NCBI GenBank assembly: GCA_965237595.1
Contig: CBDEFY010000004.1
Location: 434,001 to 498,000 of the forward strand
DNA from: UBA9611 sp965237595
GTDB taxonomy: Bacteria; Chloroflexota; Dehalococcoidia; Lucifugimonadales; UBA3495
Length of the DNA stretch: 64,000 bases
Direction of reading: 5' to 3'
The translations under genes and the position numbers were made by a program. The notes under the pieces are model-generated. The model saw only the letters and a list, made by a program, of their open reading frames with translations. It did no database searches and had not been told where the DNA came from. Positions 7,104 through 15,461 of this stretch are shown one piece after another; the stretch's first letter is position 1, and each line of letters opens with the position of its first letter.

Positions 7104-8749
7104 TTTCCCGCCCGCTCCAATTCCCGCTCACGCAGTTCCACCCGGCGTATCTTGCCGCTGACGGTCTTGGGTAGCTCGGTGACGAACTCCACTGCCCGGG
7201 GGTATTTGTAGGGCGCGGTGGCGCTCTTGACATGGTCTTGCAGACTGACGACCAACTCATCGGACGGCACGTAGTCGGGGGCCAGTATCACGAAGGCTTT
7301 GACGATGTCGCCCCGCACTGGGTCGGGACTGGCCACCACGGCCGACTCGGCCACGGCGGGGTGCTCAATCAGGGCGCTTTCCACCTCGAAAGGGCCTATG
7401 CGGTAGCCGGCGGATATGATTACATCGTCGGCGCGGCCCACGAACCAGAAATAGCCGTCTTCGTCCTTGTAGGCCTTGTCGCCGGTCAGGTACCAGTCGC
7501 CGAGGAAAGACCGCTCCATGGCCTCTTGGTCCTTCCAGTATTCCTGGAACAGCCCGACGGGACGTTCGGGCTTAATCTTCACTGCTATCTGACCCTCTTC
7601 CCCGGCGGGCACCTCGTTGCCCTGCTCATCAACCACTCCGATAGTGAAGCCTGGCGCGGGCAAACCCATGGACCCCGGCCGGACCTCGTTGCAGCGGAAG
7701 TTGGCCACTAATATCACCGTCTCGGTCTGGCCGTAGCCGTCGTAAATCACCAAGCCGGTGCCGTCTTCCCACTGCTTCATTACCTCGGGGTTCAGGGGCT
7801 CTCCGGCCCCGGTGCAGTGGCGCAGGTTGTCCAGGTTGTACTTGGTCAGGTCCTCCAGCACCAGCATGCGGTAGGCGGTGGGCGGAGCGCAGAACGAGGT
7901 TACGCCGTGCTTCTCCAGTAGCCCCAGCGTCAACTGAGCATCGAAGCGGCCCCGGGCGTCGTGCTGCATCACCGCCGCGCCCAGGGTCCATTGGCCGAAC
8001 AGCTTGCCGTAAGCGGCCTTGGCCCATCCGGTGTCGGACAGGGTCCACATCAGGTCGGTGTCTTTCAGGTCGTGCCAGTACTTGGCGGAGATTATGTGGC
8101 CGATGGCGTAGGAAGCCTGAGTGTGGAGCACCATCTTGGGGTAGCCCACCGTTCCGGACGTGAAGTAAATCAGCAACGGGTCGTCGCTGCGAGTCCGCTC
8201 GACGTCCTCCAGCACCGGCGAGGCCCCCGCCATCTCCTGTTCGTAGGACAGCCAACCACGTTTTTCCCCATTGACCACCATCAAATGCTTCAGGGTTGGG
8301 CAGCCGCCGCCGGCTTCCTCAACCTTGGCGGCATTCTCGTCGTCGGTGATGGACATCACGGCCTCGGCGGTGTTGATCCGGTACTCGATGTCCTTGGGGG
8401 TGAGCAGGGTGGTGCCGGGCATCGGCAAGGCACCCAGCTTCATCAGGCCCAGCATGGCCACGTACCACTCGGGGACCCGGGGCATCATGATGAACACCCG
8501 GTCGCCTTTCTGGATGCCTCGGTCGCGGAGGGCGTTGGCGAACCTGTTGGAAAGGACTTTCAGGTCCCAAAAAGTATGGTGTTGAACGTTTTCTCCACTG
8601 GAGTCCACCGAGATCAGGGCCAGCTTGGTGCGGTCCTCGGCCCATTTGTCTACCACGTCGAACCCAAAGTTGAAATACTCGGGGACTTCCAACCGGTCGT
8701 TTTGGTAGGCCGTTTCGTAATCTGGCATGTTGGGAGCAACGTCTTTCAT
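7100..8749 (-). CDS. AMP-forming acyl-CoA synthetase (medium-chain/aryl-CoA ligase type)
   Basis: An ANL-superfamily ligase of about 549 residues that activates a carboxylic acid to its CoA thioester via an acyl-adenylate. Motifs in order: the phosphate loop YFTSGTVGYPKM, the adenylate motif DGYGQTETV, GDKAYKDEDGYFWFVGRADD with the hinge, and the catalytic lysine region KTVSGKIRRVEL at the C-terminus. The overall pattern is that of medium-chain acyl-CoA or benzoate-CoA ligases. I chose the ATG at 8749 (MKDVAPNMPDYE) because a GAAAGG ribosome-binding site precedes it and the homologous region begins there. A longer frame extends to 8821. It is followed by tenA with a 4-bp overlap. Confidence 0.88.
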   Translation of the reverse strand: MKDVAPNMPDYETAYQNDRLEVPEYFNFGFDVVDKWAEDRTKLALISVDSSGENVQHHTFWDLKVLSNRFANALRDRGIQKGDRVFIMMPRVPEWYVAMLGLMKLGALPMPGTTLLTPKDIEYRINTAEAVMSITDDENAAKVEEAGGGCPTLKHLMVVNGEKRGWLSYEQEMAGASPVLEDVERTRSDDPLLIYFTSGTVGYPKMVLHTQASYAIGHIISAKYWHDLKDTDLMWTLSDTGWAKAAYGKLFGQWTLGAAVMQHDARGRFDAQLTLGLLEKHGVTSFCAPPTAYRMLVLEDLTKYNLDNLRHCTGAGEPLNPEVMKQWEDGTGLVIYDGYGQTETVILVANFRCNEVRPGSMGLPAPGFTIGVVDEQGNEVPAGEEGQIAVKIKPERPVGLFQEYWKDQEAMERSFLGDWYLTGDKAYKDEDGYFWFVGRADDVIISAGYRIGPFEVESALIEHPAVAESAVVASPDPVRGDIVKAFVILAPDYVPSDELVVSLQDHVKSATAPYKYPRAVEFVTELPKTVSGKIRRVELRERELERAGN

Positions 8750-8825
8750 AATGCCTTTCTCAGTCGTGACATAGTGTTGGGCTATTCTACACGCTGCGCT
8801 GGGCATGGGGAAGGTTGCCAACCGG

Positions 8826-8853
8826 TTGCCAATCCACGGGGCGTGGGTATAAT
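8826..8853 (+). promoter_or_regulatory. Putative sigma-70 promoter for the SDR gene
   Basis: TTGCCA (8826-8831) and a perfect TATAAT (8848-8853) are separated by 16 bp, 35 bp upstream of the SDR start codon. It lies in the divergent intergenic region shared with the acyl-CoA synthetase gene. Confidence 0.55.
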
Positions 8854-8888
8854 TCCGTCAAGCTATTCATGGCGCGAGGGGCAAAAAC

Positions 8889-9653
8889 ATGGCCGGAAAT
8901 ATGGATGGCAAGACAGCCTTGGTCACCGGCGGAGGGTCGGGCATCGGCCGGGCCGCATCTTTGGTCTACGCCAGAGAGGGAGCCCGGGTGGTGGTGGCCG
9001 ATGTGAACGTCGAGGGCGGCGAGGAAACGGTGCAGCAAATCAAGGAGGCCGGCGGCGATGCCATCTTGGTCCATGCCGACGTGGCCAAACCCAAGGACAC
9101 CCAGGCCATGGTGGACAAGGCGGTGGAGGCCTTCGGCAGTCTGGACTGCGCCTTTAACAACGCCGGAATCTCGGGCCGGGAACGGTGGCTCACCGCCGAA
9201 TACCCGGAGGAAGAGTGGGACCGGGTCACCAGCATCAACCTGAAGGGCGTTTGGCTCTGCATGAAGGCCGAGATCCCCCAGATGCTGAAACAGGGAGGCG
9301 GGGCCATCGTCAACACCGCCTCGGTGGCCGGACTGGTGGGCATCCGAGGCACGGCGGCCTACATCGCGTCCAAGCACGGTGTGACCGGGTTGACCAAGGC
9401 GGCGGCCCTGGAATACGCCGCCCAGGGAATCAGGGTCAACTCCGTGTGCCCAGGCTACATCCACACCCCGCTGGTGCAGGGCATCTTCGACACCGTGGAA
9501 GGCTATGAGGACCAGGTCAAGTCCCGGCACCCGGTGGGCCGGTTGGGCGAGCCGTCAGAAATAGCCGAGGCAGTTTTGTGGCTGTCCTCGGACGCAGCGT
9601 CATTCGTTACCGGACATAACATGCCCGTAGACGGCGGCTACGTGGCCCAGTAA
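8889..9653 (+). CDS. Short-chain dehydrogenase/reductase (SDR)
   Basis: A 254-residue classical SDR. The NAD(P)-binding motif is VTGGGSGIG near the N-terminus, the structural motif is NNAGISG, and the catalytic residues are Ser in NTASVAG and Tyr/Lys in YIASKHG. The C-terminus has the usual DAASFVTGHNMPVDGG. The acidic residue at the end of the second strand (VVADVN) suggests NAD preference. Substrate is unknown. A putative promoter with perfect TATAAT lies just upstream. The downstream CopD-like gene starts 2 bp after the stop, so both are probably co-transcribed. Confidence 0.88.
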   Translation: MAGNMDGKTALVTGGGSGIGRAASLVYAREGARVVVADVNVEGGEETVQQIKEAGGDAILVHADVAKPKDTQAMVDKAVEAFGSLDCAFNNAGISGRERWLTAEYPEEEWDRVTSINLKGVWLCMKAEIPQMLKQGGGAIVNTASVAGLVGIRGTAAYIASKHGVTGLTKAAALEYAAQGIRVNSVCPGYIHTPLVQGIFDTVEGYEDQVKSRHPVGRLGEPSEIAEAVLWLSSDAASFVTGHNMPVDGGYVAQ

Positions 9654-9655
9654 CC

Positions 9656-10159
9656 GTGTACCAAGCAGCGGTTGTCATCCACGTCATCTCGGCCGTCACC
9701 TGGTTGGGCGGGATGTCGTTCTTGGTGATGGTCATGCTGCCCCTGGCCAGAAGGGACATGGCGTCGGGGCAGCCGGGGCCGGGGTTGGCGGTGTTGAGGG
9801 ACGCGGCCAACCGGTTCGTGCCGGTGGCCTGGGGGTCCATGATCGTCCTGGCGGTGACCGGCGCCTATCTGGCCTGGGAACATTGGGGAATCCGCCCCGA
9901 TGTGTTCTTCACCGACGGCGGCCGTTTCATGCGCATCCTGCAAATCAAGAGCGGCTTGTTCCTATTCGTATTGGTGTTGAGCCTGCTCCACGATTTCTGG
10001 CTGGGCCCCAAGATTTTGGAGCGGCTGGACCAAGCCCGCGCCTCGGGGCAGGCCCCACCCCAAAGCCTGGGCCGGAAAGTCCTCCGCGTGACCGCTGGGG
10101 TGAACCTCCTGGCAGCGATGACCATCCTGGTCCTGGCGGTGTGGTTGATCCGGCCGTAG
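9656..10159 (+). CDS. CopD-like integral membrane protein
   Basis: A 167-residue protein with four predicted membrane segments, at about residues 5-28, 56-74, 94-112 and 145-165. The N-terminus VIHVISAVTWLGGMSFLVMVMLP resembles the CopD/DUF2269-type family, in which the His of the first helix and the WLGG turn are conserved. Such proteins are annotated as copper-transport-related or heme-binding membrane proteins, but the function is not established. It starts with GTG 2 bp after the SDR stop. No copper genes are nearby. Confidence 0.6.
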   Translation: MYQAAVVIHVISAVTWLGGMSFLVMVMLPLARRDMASGQPGPGLAVLRDAANRFVPVAWGSMIVLAVTGAYLAWEHWGIRPDVFFTDGGRFMRILQIKSGLFLFVLVLSLLHDFWLGPKILERLDQARASGQAPPQSLGRKVLRVTAGVNLLAAMTILVLAVWLIRP

Positions 10160-10207
10160 GGCAGAGTCCAAGATTGCAACCTCGGCCAACGTGGTTCCTG
10201 AGTGTCA

Positions 10208-10233
10208 GGGCAGGTTGGAAACCCGCCCCTACG
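10208..10233. repeat. REP-like hairpin (family B, copy 1) upstream of the RAYT gene
   Basis: GGCAGGTT GGA AACCCGCC followed by CCTACG forms an imperfect hairpin. The motif recurs at 10602, 10883 and 29937. It lies about 85 bp upstream of the RAYT start, in the arrangement usual for REP sequences around their transposase. Confidence 0.6.
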
Positions 10234-10317
10234 ACTGGGTTACTGAACAAAGGTGGGGCGCGTTTTTGCTTTCATTGCGACATCATTGTGGACAATTCTC
10301 CTTTGTCAGGTTCTACA

Positions 10318-10929
10318 ATGACTTTTGACCCAGAGAAACACGGCCGTACTTCAATCCGGCTGCCCGATTATGATTATTCCCAGCCCGGAGCCTATTTTGT
10401 TACTCTCTGTGTCGCTGGTCGGCGGTGCATCTTTGGCGGAATAGCAGATGGAGAAATGCGGCTAAATCAGATCGGAAAGTTTGTGACTGAACAATGGGCT
10501 GGATTGTCCAATCACTACCGAAATGCAGTTGTTGATGCGTTTGTGATCATGCCAAATCACATCCACGGAATAGTTCATCTTACGGATGCATCAACCGTGT
10601 CCGTAGGGGCGGGTTTCCAACCCGCCCACGCTGCTGATCCGACCAAACCCCGGCATGGCCTACCAGAAATCATCCGGGGTTTTAAGACTTACACAGCCCG
10701 GATTATCAACCAGCATGCCAACACATCTGGTCAGCCTGTTTGGCAACGGAATTATTATGAGCATGTGGTGCGAACCGAGCATGACTTGGATGCTATTCGG
10801 AGATACATCATTGAGAACCCATTGAATTGGGCGGAAGACCGGGAGAATCCCGTGGTTCACGGGAAGGTTAAGGCGAGGCATAGCGGGTTAAAAACCCGCC
10901 CCTACGGACGACGACTTGGTCGCGGATGA
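10318..10929 (+). CDS. REP-associated tyrosine transposase (RAYT, TnpA_REP)
   Basis: A 203-residue Y1 HUH-type transposase. It has the HUH metal-binding motif in VIMPNHIHGIVHL and the N-terminal strand PGAYFVTLCVAGRRCIF typical of RAYTs. The segment AIRRYIIENPLNW near the C-terminus would hold the tyrosine helix, and NYYEHVVRTEHD precedes it. RAYTs process REP hairpins as single strands. The start MTFDPEKHGRTS at 10318 was chosen by family similarity. A family B REP palindrome at 10602-10630 lies inside the coding region in frame (reads VGAGFQPAHA) and probably represents an insertion that stayed translatable. REP copies flank the gene on both sides. Confidence 0.85.
   Translation: MTFDPEKHGRTSIRLPDYDYSQPGAYFVTLCVAGRRCIFGGIADGEMRLNQIGKFVTEQWAGLSNHYRNAVVDAFVIMPNHIHGIVHLTDASTVSVGAGFQPAHAADPTKPRHGLPEIIRGFKTYTARIINQHANTSGQPVWQRNYYEHVVRTEHDLDAIRRYIIENPLNWAEDRENPVVHGKVKARHSGLKTRPYGRRLGRG
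10602..10630. repeat. REP-like palindrome (family B, copy 2) inside the RAYT gene
   Basis: CGTAGGGGCGGGTT TCC AACCCGCCC is a 9-bp perfect hairpin in the coding sequence of the transposase, kept in frame. It shares the GTAGGGGC lead with family A palindromes. Confidence 0.75.
10883..10906. repeat. REP-like palindrome (family B, copy 3) at the 3' end of the RAYT gene
   Basis: GCGGGTT AAA AACCCGC followed by CCCTACG overlaps the last codons of the RAYT gene. Its orientation is inverted relative to the internal copy. Confidence 0.65.
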
Positions 10930-10948
10930 CGACGAGGGCAGACGCCGG

Positions 10949-11934
10949 TTAACTCACGAACTTCGACCAAGCTTGAGGCAGCCGGGTCAGCGCCTCCGCC
11001 GGCAGCGGGCCCTTGGCCGCGTAGGCCACCGCCTTCTCCAAGTGGTCCAAGTCGGAATAGCCCACCAATACGGTGGAAACGCCCTTGTTGCTCAGGGCGA
11101 AGCGCACCGACGCCTCAGCCATTTCCTCCGCAAACCCCTCATCGATCAAAAAGGCAAACTCCCCGGCCCTGGACACGTCTTCTTGGAAGTCCCTACTCGA
11201 GCCGATGGGCGCCACCGACGGCACAGCAACGGGATGGCGCTCGGTGGTTCCGGTGAGAGCGCCAGCACCCGGATAACGATGACGCCGACCTGGTTCTCCG
11301 CCGCAAGGTCGATTAGGCGGTCATAGTCAGGCATGTCGAACCCCGGCGGGGCCGTTGCGCCGGCACTGGCGTTAATCAGGTTGTATACCGTCTGCACCGT
11401 GTTCACCGTGCCCGAAACCACGACTTCATGGATACCCTTGGGCTCCCCCACGCCGGTCATCCCGTAGAAGCGGACCTTGCCTTGGGACTTGAGCACTCCA
11501 AGTGCCTCATGTACTTCTCCCAACACATCGGACACTGTGATTGATCGAGTTTGCAGATGGGTCTGGGAACTTATTCGGTCGTGGAGTTGGATCAAATCGA
11601 CCTGCTCCCGGTTCAGCCGCTTCAAGCTGGCCTCCACCGACTGGATGACCCCGGCCTTGAGGTCGTTGGGATCGGCCTCGCCCAGACTGTACTTAGTGCC
11701 TACGTAAACATCAGCGGATAGCTCATTCAATACCCGGCCCAGGTTGGTCTCGGACCGGCCTCCGCCGTAACGGGAGGCGGTGTCGAAGTAGTTGATGCCC
11801 AGCTCCATAGCCCTGGCAACGGCGCGCACCTGATCGGCGGGGTCACCCCGGACCATCAGTCCGCCCACGTCGCCGCAGCCGAACCCAATCTCCGACACGT
11901 CGATGCCGGTGTCTCCGAACTTTCTATAGTTCAT
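10949..11934 (-). pseudogene. Aldo/keto reductase, frameshifted
   Basis: An aldo/keto reductase of about 328 residues reconstructed from two frames. The first part (11934 to about 11260) begins MNYRKFGDTGIDVSEIGFG, with the catalytic region FDTASRYGGGRSE. The frame then breaks after GVIVIRVLA. The second part resumes as ALTGTTERHPVAVPSVAP and runs to WSKFVS at 10949, including the C-terminal NADP-binding SNKGVSTVLVGYSD. The break near 11260 behaves like a one-base deletion and is not in a homopolymer. The gene ends the CaiB-CaiB-hydratase cluster on the minus strand. It could be a real recent inactivation or a consensus error. Confidence 0.8.
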
Positions 11935-11953
11935 TCATCCCTCTGATGAGCAC

Positions 11954-12754
11954 TTATTGGGCCGACGGGAATTTGGGGTCGCGCTTCTCCTTGACCGAAT
12001 CCAGGCCTTCCTGGACATCCTCGCCGAAGAAGCCCAGCATCTCCAGGGCCAGGGAGTAGTCGAAGGCGGTGTGCTCGGCCATGCGCAGCCACTGGTTCAA
12101 CGAGCGCTTGGTGAACCGGAGCGCGGGTTGTGAGCCGGAAGCCAGCCGGCGGGCAACGTCCATGGCCTTGTCCATCAACTCTTCATGGGGCACCACCTGG
12201 CTGACCAAGCCCAACCGCTCGGCCTCTTTACCGTCAAGAAATTCGCAGGTGAGCAGATAGTACTTGGCTTTGGCCATGCCGATGAGCAGGGGCCAAATCA
12301 CCGCCGCATGGTCTCCGGCGGCCACCCCCAGCCGCACGTGACCGTCGGTGAAGCGGGCCCTCTCCGAAGCTATGGAGATGTCGGCCAACAGGGCCACGGC
12401 CAAACCGGCGCCCACCGCCACGCCGTTGATGGCGGAGATCACCGGTTTGTCCAAGTTAATCATGTTGTGGACGATGTCCCGGGCCTCCTCCATGGTCCCG
12501 GCGATGACCTGCGCGTTGCCGATGGACTTTTCAATCAGGTCGAAGTCGCCGCCGGCGGAGAATGCGTTGCCCGCGCCGGTAATGACGGCCACCCGGACAT
12601 CGTCGTCCTTGCCCAGGTCCAGCCAGATCCGGCTGAGTTCGTTGTGCAGTTTGAAGTCGGTGGCGTTGTAGACCTCCGGACGGTTGATGGTCAGGAGTGC
12701 GATGCCGTCCTTGATCTCGATGATTATGTTTTCGTAGCTGCTGTAGTCGGCCAT
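11954..12754 (-). CDS. Enoyl-CoA hydratase/isomerase (crotonase family)
   Basis: A 266-residue crotonase-fold protein that would act on a 2-enoyl-CoA or related CoA ester. The first oxyanion-hole segment is AFSAGGDFDL and the second is NGVAVGAGLAVALLAD. Where classical hydratases have catalytic Glu residues, this one has DGHVRLGVAAGDHA, so hydratase, isomerase or lyase activity cannot be assigned. It lies 19 bp before the aldo/keto reductase and 56 bp after a CaiB-type CoA-transferase gene on the same strand. That context implies an operon that loads CoA onto an acid and processes the ester. Confidence 0.85.
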   Translation of the reverse strand: MADYSSYENIIIEIKDGIALLTINRPEVYNATDFKLHNELSRIWLDLGKDDDVRVAVITGAGNAFSAGGDFDLIEKSIGNAQVIAGTMEEARDIVHNMINLDKPVISAINGVAVGAGLAVALLADISIASERARFTDGHVRLGVAAGDHAAVIWPLLIGMAKAKYYLLTCEFLDGKEAERLGLVSQVVPHEELMDKAMDVARRLASGSQPALRFTKRSLNQWLRMAEHTAFDYSLALEMLGFFGEDVQEGLDSVKEKRDPKFPSAQ

Positions 12755-12765
12755 CAGTTCCTCGT

Positions 12766-12802
12766 GGGAATAGCTGTCAGCTAACAGCTCTCAGCTATCA
12801 GG
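12766..12802. repeat. Short AGCTGTCAGCT-type repeat
   Basis: The segment contains AGCTGTCAGCTAACAGCT followed by CTCAGCTATCAG, a set of short inverted and direct copies of the AGCTGA/TCAGCT unit. A related piece (GATAGCTGACGGCT) lies at about 39548. It fills the gap between the hydratase and CaiB genes. Confidence 0.4.
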
Positions 12803-12810
12803 GAGTTGGT

Positions 12811-14049
12811 TTAGAACAGGGATTCGTTTTCAGTGAGGCGTTGTACTTCGGCATCGGACATGCCCAAGAGTTCTTTGAAGACGTAGCCGTTGTCCTCGCC
12901 GATGTTGCTATAGTGCCCGAAATCCATGGGGGACTCGGACAATTTAGAGGGGTTGTCGAAAGCGAGGCCTTCGGCGGCCTCCCATTCGTAGGCGGGCTTA
13001 TCGCGGTCGGCCAGGTAGAAGGGCGTGGGCCGGTAGAACTCACGCGCCTTCAGATGCGGACTTTCGTACAGGTCCTTGCCCTGGGACACCAAACTGGCAG
13101 GGACTCCGGCTTCTTGGAGTCGTGTCATGACATCCTCAGCCGTGTGGCCGGCGGTCCACTGTCCAACAAGCTCGTCCAGCCGGTCCTGATTGGCCAGCCG
13201 GGAGTCCAGGGAGGAGAAGGCATCGTCGCCGCACCAGTCCGGGCTGCCGATGGCCATGCAGAAGGCGGCCCATTGCTCTTGTGTCTGTACAGCGATGGCG
13301 CACCAGCGGTCGTCTCCCTGGCACGGGTAGACTCCGTGAGGCGCCGCGAAGGGGTCTCGGTTGCCCATGCGCTGGGGCATCCGCCCGGTGGACTGGTAGT
13401 CCAAGATCGCCGGCCCGGCGGTTACCGCGCCCGACTTGAAGATGGACGATTCCATGGTGGCGGGCCGGCCGGTCAGCCTGCGGCGCAGCAGGGCGCCCAT
13501 GATTGCCACGGGCTGGAATACGCCGGTGTGATAGTCGGAGTAGGACGTGTTGATGGTGGCTGGCGGCTCACCTTCCTCGCCGGACATCAGAGAGACGCCG
13601 CCCATGTGCTGCACCAAAATCCCATAGGACTTGTAGGTGTAATAGGGGCCGATGCCGCCCAGGCCGGTCTGCCACATCAGGATGATGTCTGGACGCAGTC
13701 GCCGCAGTTCCGGAAAGTCGATGCCCCAGCGTTCCAGGATATTACGGCGGAAGTTGGTCATGAACACGTCGCTGACCTTGACCAACTCTTTGAAAACCTC
13801 CAGTCCGTCCGGCGTGCGGACATCAATAGTAATCCGCTTCTTCGCCCGCTGGAACTCCGGTTGCCCGCCGCCACGAGACCATGCGGGGATAAAGTTCATC
13901 TCGTCCAAGACCTTGTTGGTCTCGACCTTGATGACCTCGGCGCCCATTGATGCCAGGATGCGGCCGGTCATGGGTAGGGCCACGTACGGCCCCAGCTCTA
14001 GCACGCGGACGCCTTCCAGGGATTTCTTTGGAAGGGTTTGGCTGGTCAT
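12811..14049 (-). CDS. CaiB/BaiF family CoA-transferase (subunit with catalytic Asp)
   Basis: A 412-residue class III (CaiB/BaiF, formyl-CoA transferase type) CoA-transferase. The N-terminal Rossmann-like part reads VRVLELGPYVALPMTGRILA then MGAEVIKVE. The nucleophilic Asp of the family fits Asp172 in TSYSDYHTGV. The C-terminal KELLGMSDAEVQRL is also typical. It lies 13 bp downstream of a second CaiB gene that lacks this Asp. The two probably form a heteromer that moves CoA between carboxylic acids (inference). Substrates unknown. Confidence 0.87.
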   Translation of the reverse strand: MTSQTLPKKSLEGVRVLELGPYVALPMTGRILASMGAEVIKVETNKVLDEMNFIPAWSRGGGQPEFQRAKKRITIDVRTPDGLEVFKELVKVSDVFMTNFRRNILERWGIDFPELRRLRPDIILMWQTGLGGIGPYYTYKSYGILVQHMGGVSLMSGEEGEPPATINTSYSDYHTGVFQPVAIMGALLRRRLTGRPATMESSIFKSGAVTAGPAILDYQSTGRMPQRMGNRDPFAAPHGVYPCQGDDRWCAIAVQTQEQWAAFCMAIGSPDWCGDDAFSSLDSRLANQDRLDELVGQWTAGHTAEDVMTRLQEAGVPASLVSQGKDLYESPHLKAREFYRPTPFYLADRDKPAYEWEAAEGLAFDNPSKLSESPMDFGHYSNIGEDNGYVFKELLGMSDAEVQRLTENESLF

Positions 14050-14062
14050 CGTAACGTCATAC

Positions 14063-15298
14063 CTAGATAACTCCCTGGGAACGGAGAGAGGCGAGGTCTG
14101 TCGCGCTGAGCCCCAGGTCTCCTCCGTAGACGGCGTCGTTGTCCTGGCCCAAGTGCGGTGCTGGCTTGGTGCCAGGCGAAACCTCTTCGCTGTCGAACAC
14201 GCCCAAGGGGTACTTCAGCGTGCCGGCATCGGCGTGGTCCAGGTCGAACCAGAAATTGCTGGCCTCAAGCTGGGGGTCCGCCAGCAGGTCGGACACCGTG
14301 TTGACGGGTATGAAGACCAAGTTCCGCTCCTGGCCTTGGTGGAAGAGTTCTTCCGAGGTGAAACGGGTGGTGAAGTCGATGACCAAGGCGGTGATGATGT
14401 CGTTGTAGGGGGCGCGGTCCTGGTTGCCGCCTTTGTAATCGTCATTCAGGATCTCTTCGTTGCCGGTCACTTCGTACATCCATTGGGACAGGTTTTCCCA
14501 TTCCCGGGGAGTGATGATGCCAGCGGATATCCAGCCGTCCTTGCTTGGGTAAGCGCCCAAAGGGATTACCAGGGTGGAGTTGGTGCCAACCCTGGTCACG
14601 TTCTCACCACGCTGCATCCAAGCCAGCGCGGGGTGGGCGTCGGTGTAGTAGGTAATCATCGCTTCCTGCATGGAAACGTCGATATGCTGTCCCGTACCGC
14701 CCTGCATGTCCCGGTAGAACAACGCCGCCAGGATAGCTGTGGCGGCGTGCTGGGCGCCGGGGAAGTGGGACTGCTCGTTGCCCTGGCGCAGGGGAGGGCC
14801 GTCGGGGTCGCCCGTGATTTGCATGAACCCGCTGGCAGCCAGAGAAATCAGGTCCGTGGACAGAAAATCCTTCCACGGACCGGTCTGGCCGAAGGGCGTA
14901 ACCGAAGCCATCACCAGCCCTGGGTTGTCGGCCTTGAGGGTGTCGAAATCGAGGCCCAGAGACTTCATGCGGCCGACCGGGAAACTCTCAATCACCACGT
15001 CGGCGGAAGCAGCCAAGCTCTTGAACAACCCCTGCCCCTTAGGACTTTCCAGGTCCAGGGTAACCGAGCGTTTGTTGGTGTTGTAGAACAGGAAGTAGGC
15101 GCTGCGTTCGGGTCCGGGCCGGTCTCCCACGAACGGCGGCCTTTGGCGGGTCGGGTCTCCTGCGGGGGGCTCCACCTTGATTACATCCGCGCCGTAGTCG
15201 GCCAGCAATTTGCCGCAGAACACGCCTTCGGGGCCGGTCAGGTCCAGAACGCGGTAGGGCGGCAGAAGGACGCCTTCGGCGGGGGCTTGGAAGGGCAT
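14063..15298 (-). CDS. CaiB/BaiF family CoA-transferase (subunit lacking the catalytic Asp)
   Basis: A 411-residue CaiB/BaiF protein and the first gene of the minus-strand operon. The nucleotide-fold part is conserved: YRVLDLTGPEGVFCGKLLADYGADVIKVEPP trimmed to its key parts shows YRVLDLTG, GADVIKVEPP and NTNKRSVTLDL. In the segment that carries the family's nucleophilic Asp, the sequence is RQGNEQSHFPGAQHAA with His178 and no Asp. It may therefore be a non-catalytic or structural partner of the Asp-containing subunit encoded next. The same arrangement is repeated at 39566-42090. Confidence 0.85.
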   Translation of the reverse strand: MPFQAPAEGVLLPPYRVLDLTGPEGVFCGKLLADYGADVIKVEPPAGDPTRQRPPFVGDRPGPERSAYFLFYNTNKRSVTLDLESPKGQGLFKSLAASADVVIESFPVGRMKSLGLDFDTLKADNPGLVMASVTPFGQTGPWKDFLSTDLISLAASGFMQITGDPDGPPLRQGNEQSHFPGAQHAATAILAALFYRDMQGGTGQHIDVSMQEAMITYYTDAHPALAWMQRGENVTRVGTNSTLVIPLGAYPSKDGWISAGIITPREWENLSQWMYEVTGNEEILNDDYKGGNQDRAPYNDIITALVIDFTTRFTSEELFHQGQERNLVFIPVNTVSDLLADPQLEASNFWFDLDHADAGTLKYPLGVFDSEEVSPGTKPAPHLGQDNDAVYGGDLGLSATDLASLRSQGVI

Positions 15299-15461
15299 GT
15301 GGTTCCTTGATTGGGCCTGTAGAATTAGCCACGGGAGCGGCTTTGGCGATTGTAGTTAGCGCCATAGGCGCAGTCAAGGCTGAATCGGACGATTGGTTGC
15401 TATCTGGCAGACCTGAATCTACTGCTATAATCATCCAGGCTGAAAAGTATCAAGGATTGGC

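Noticed and set aside
6400..8800. TPP riboswitch controlling tenA
   Set aside because: tenA is translated from within the acyl-CoA ligase transcript and the leader at 8750-8825 shows no recognisable THI-box helices.
13652..15310. Very long plus-strand open frame (over 500 codons) opposite the CaiB genes
   Set aside because: The minus strand encodes two clear CaiB/BaiF proteins; the plus-strand translation is low-complexity and without start context.
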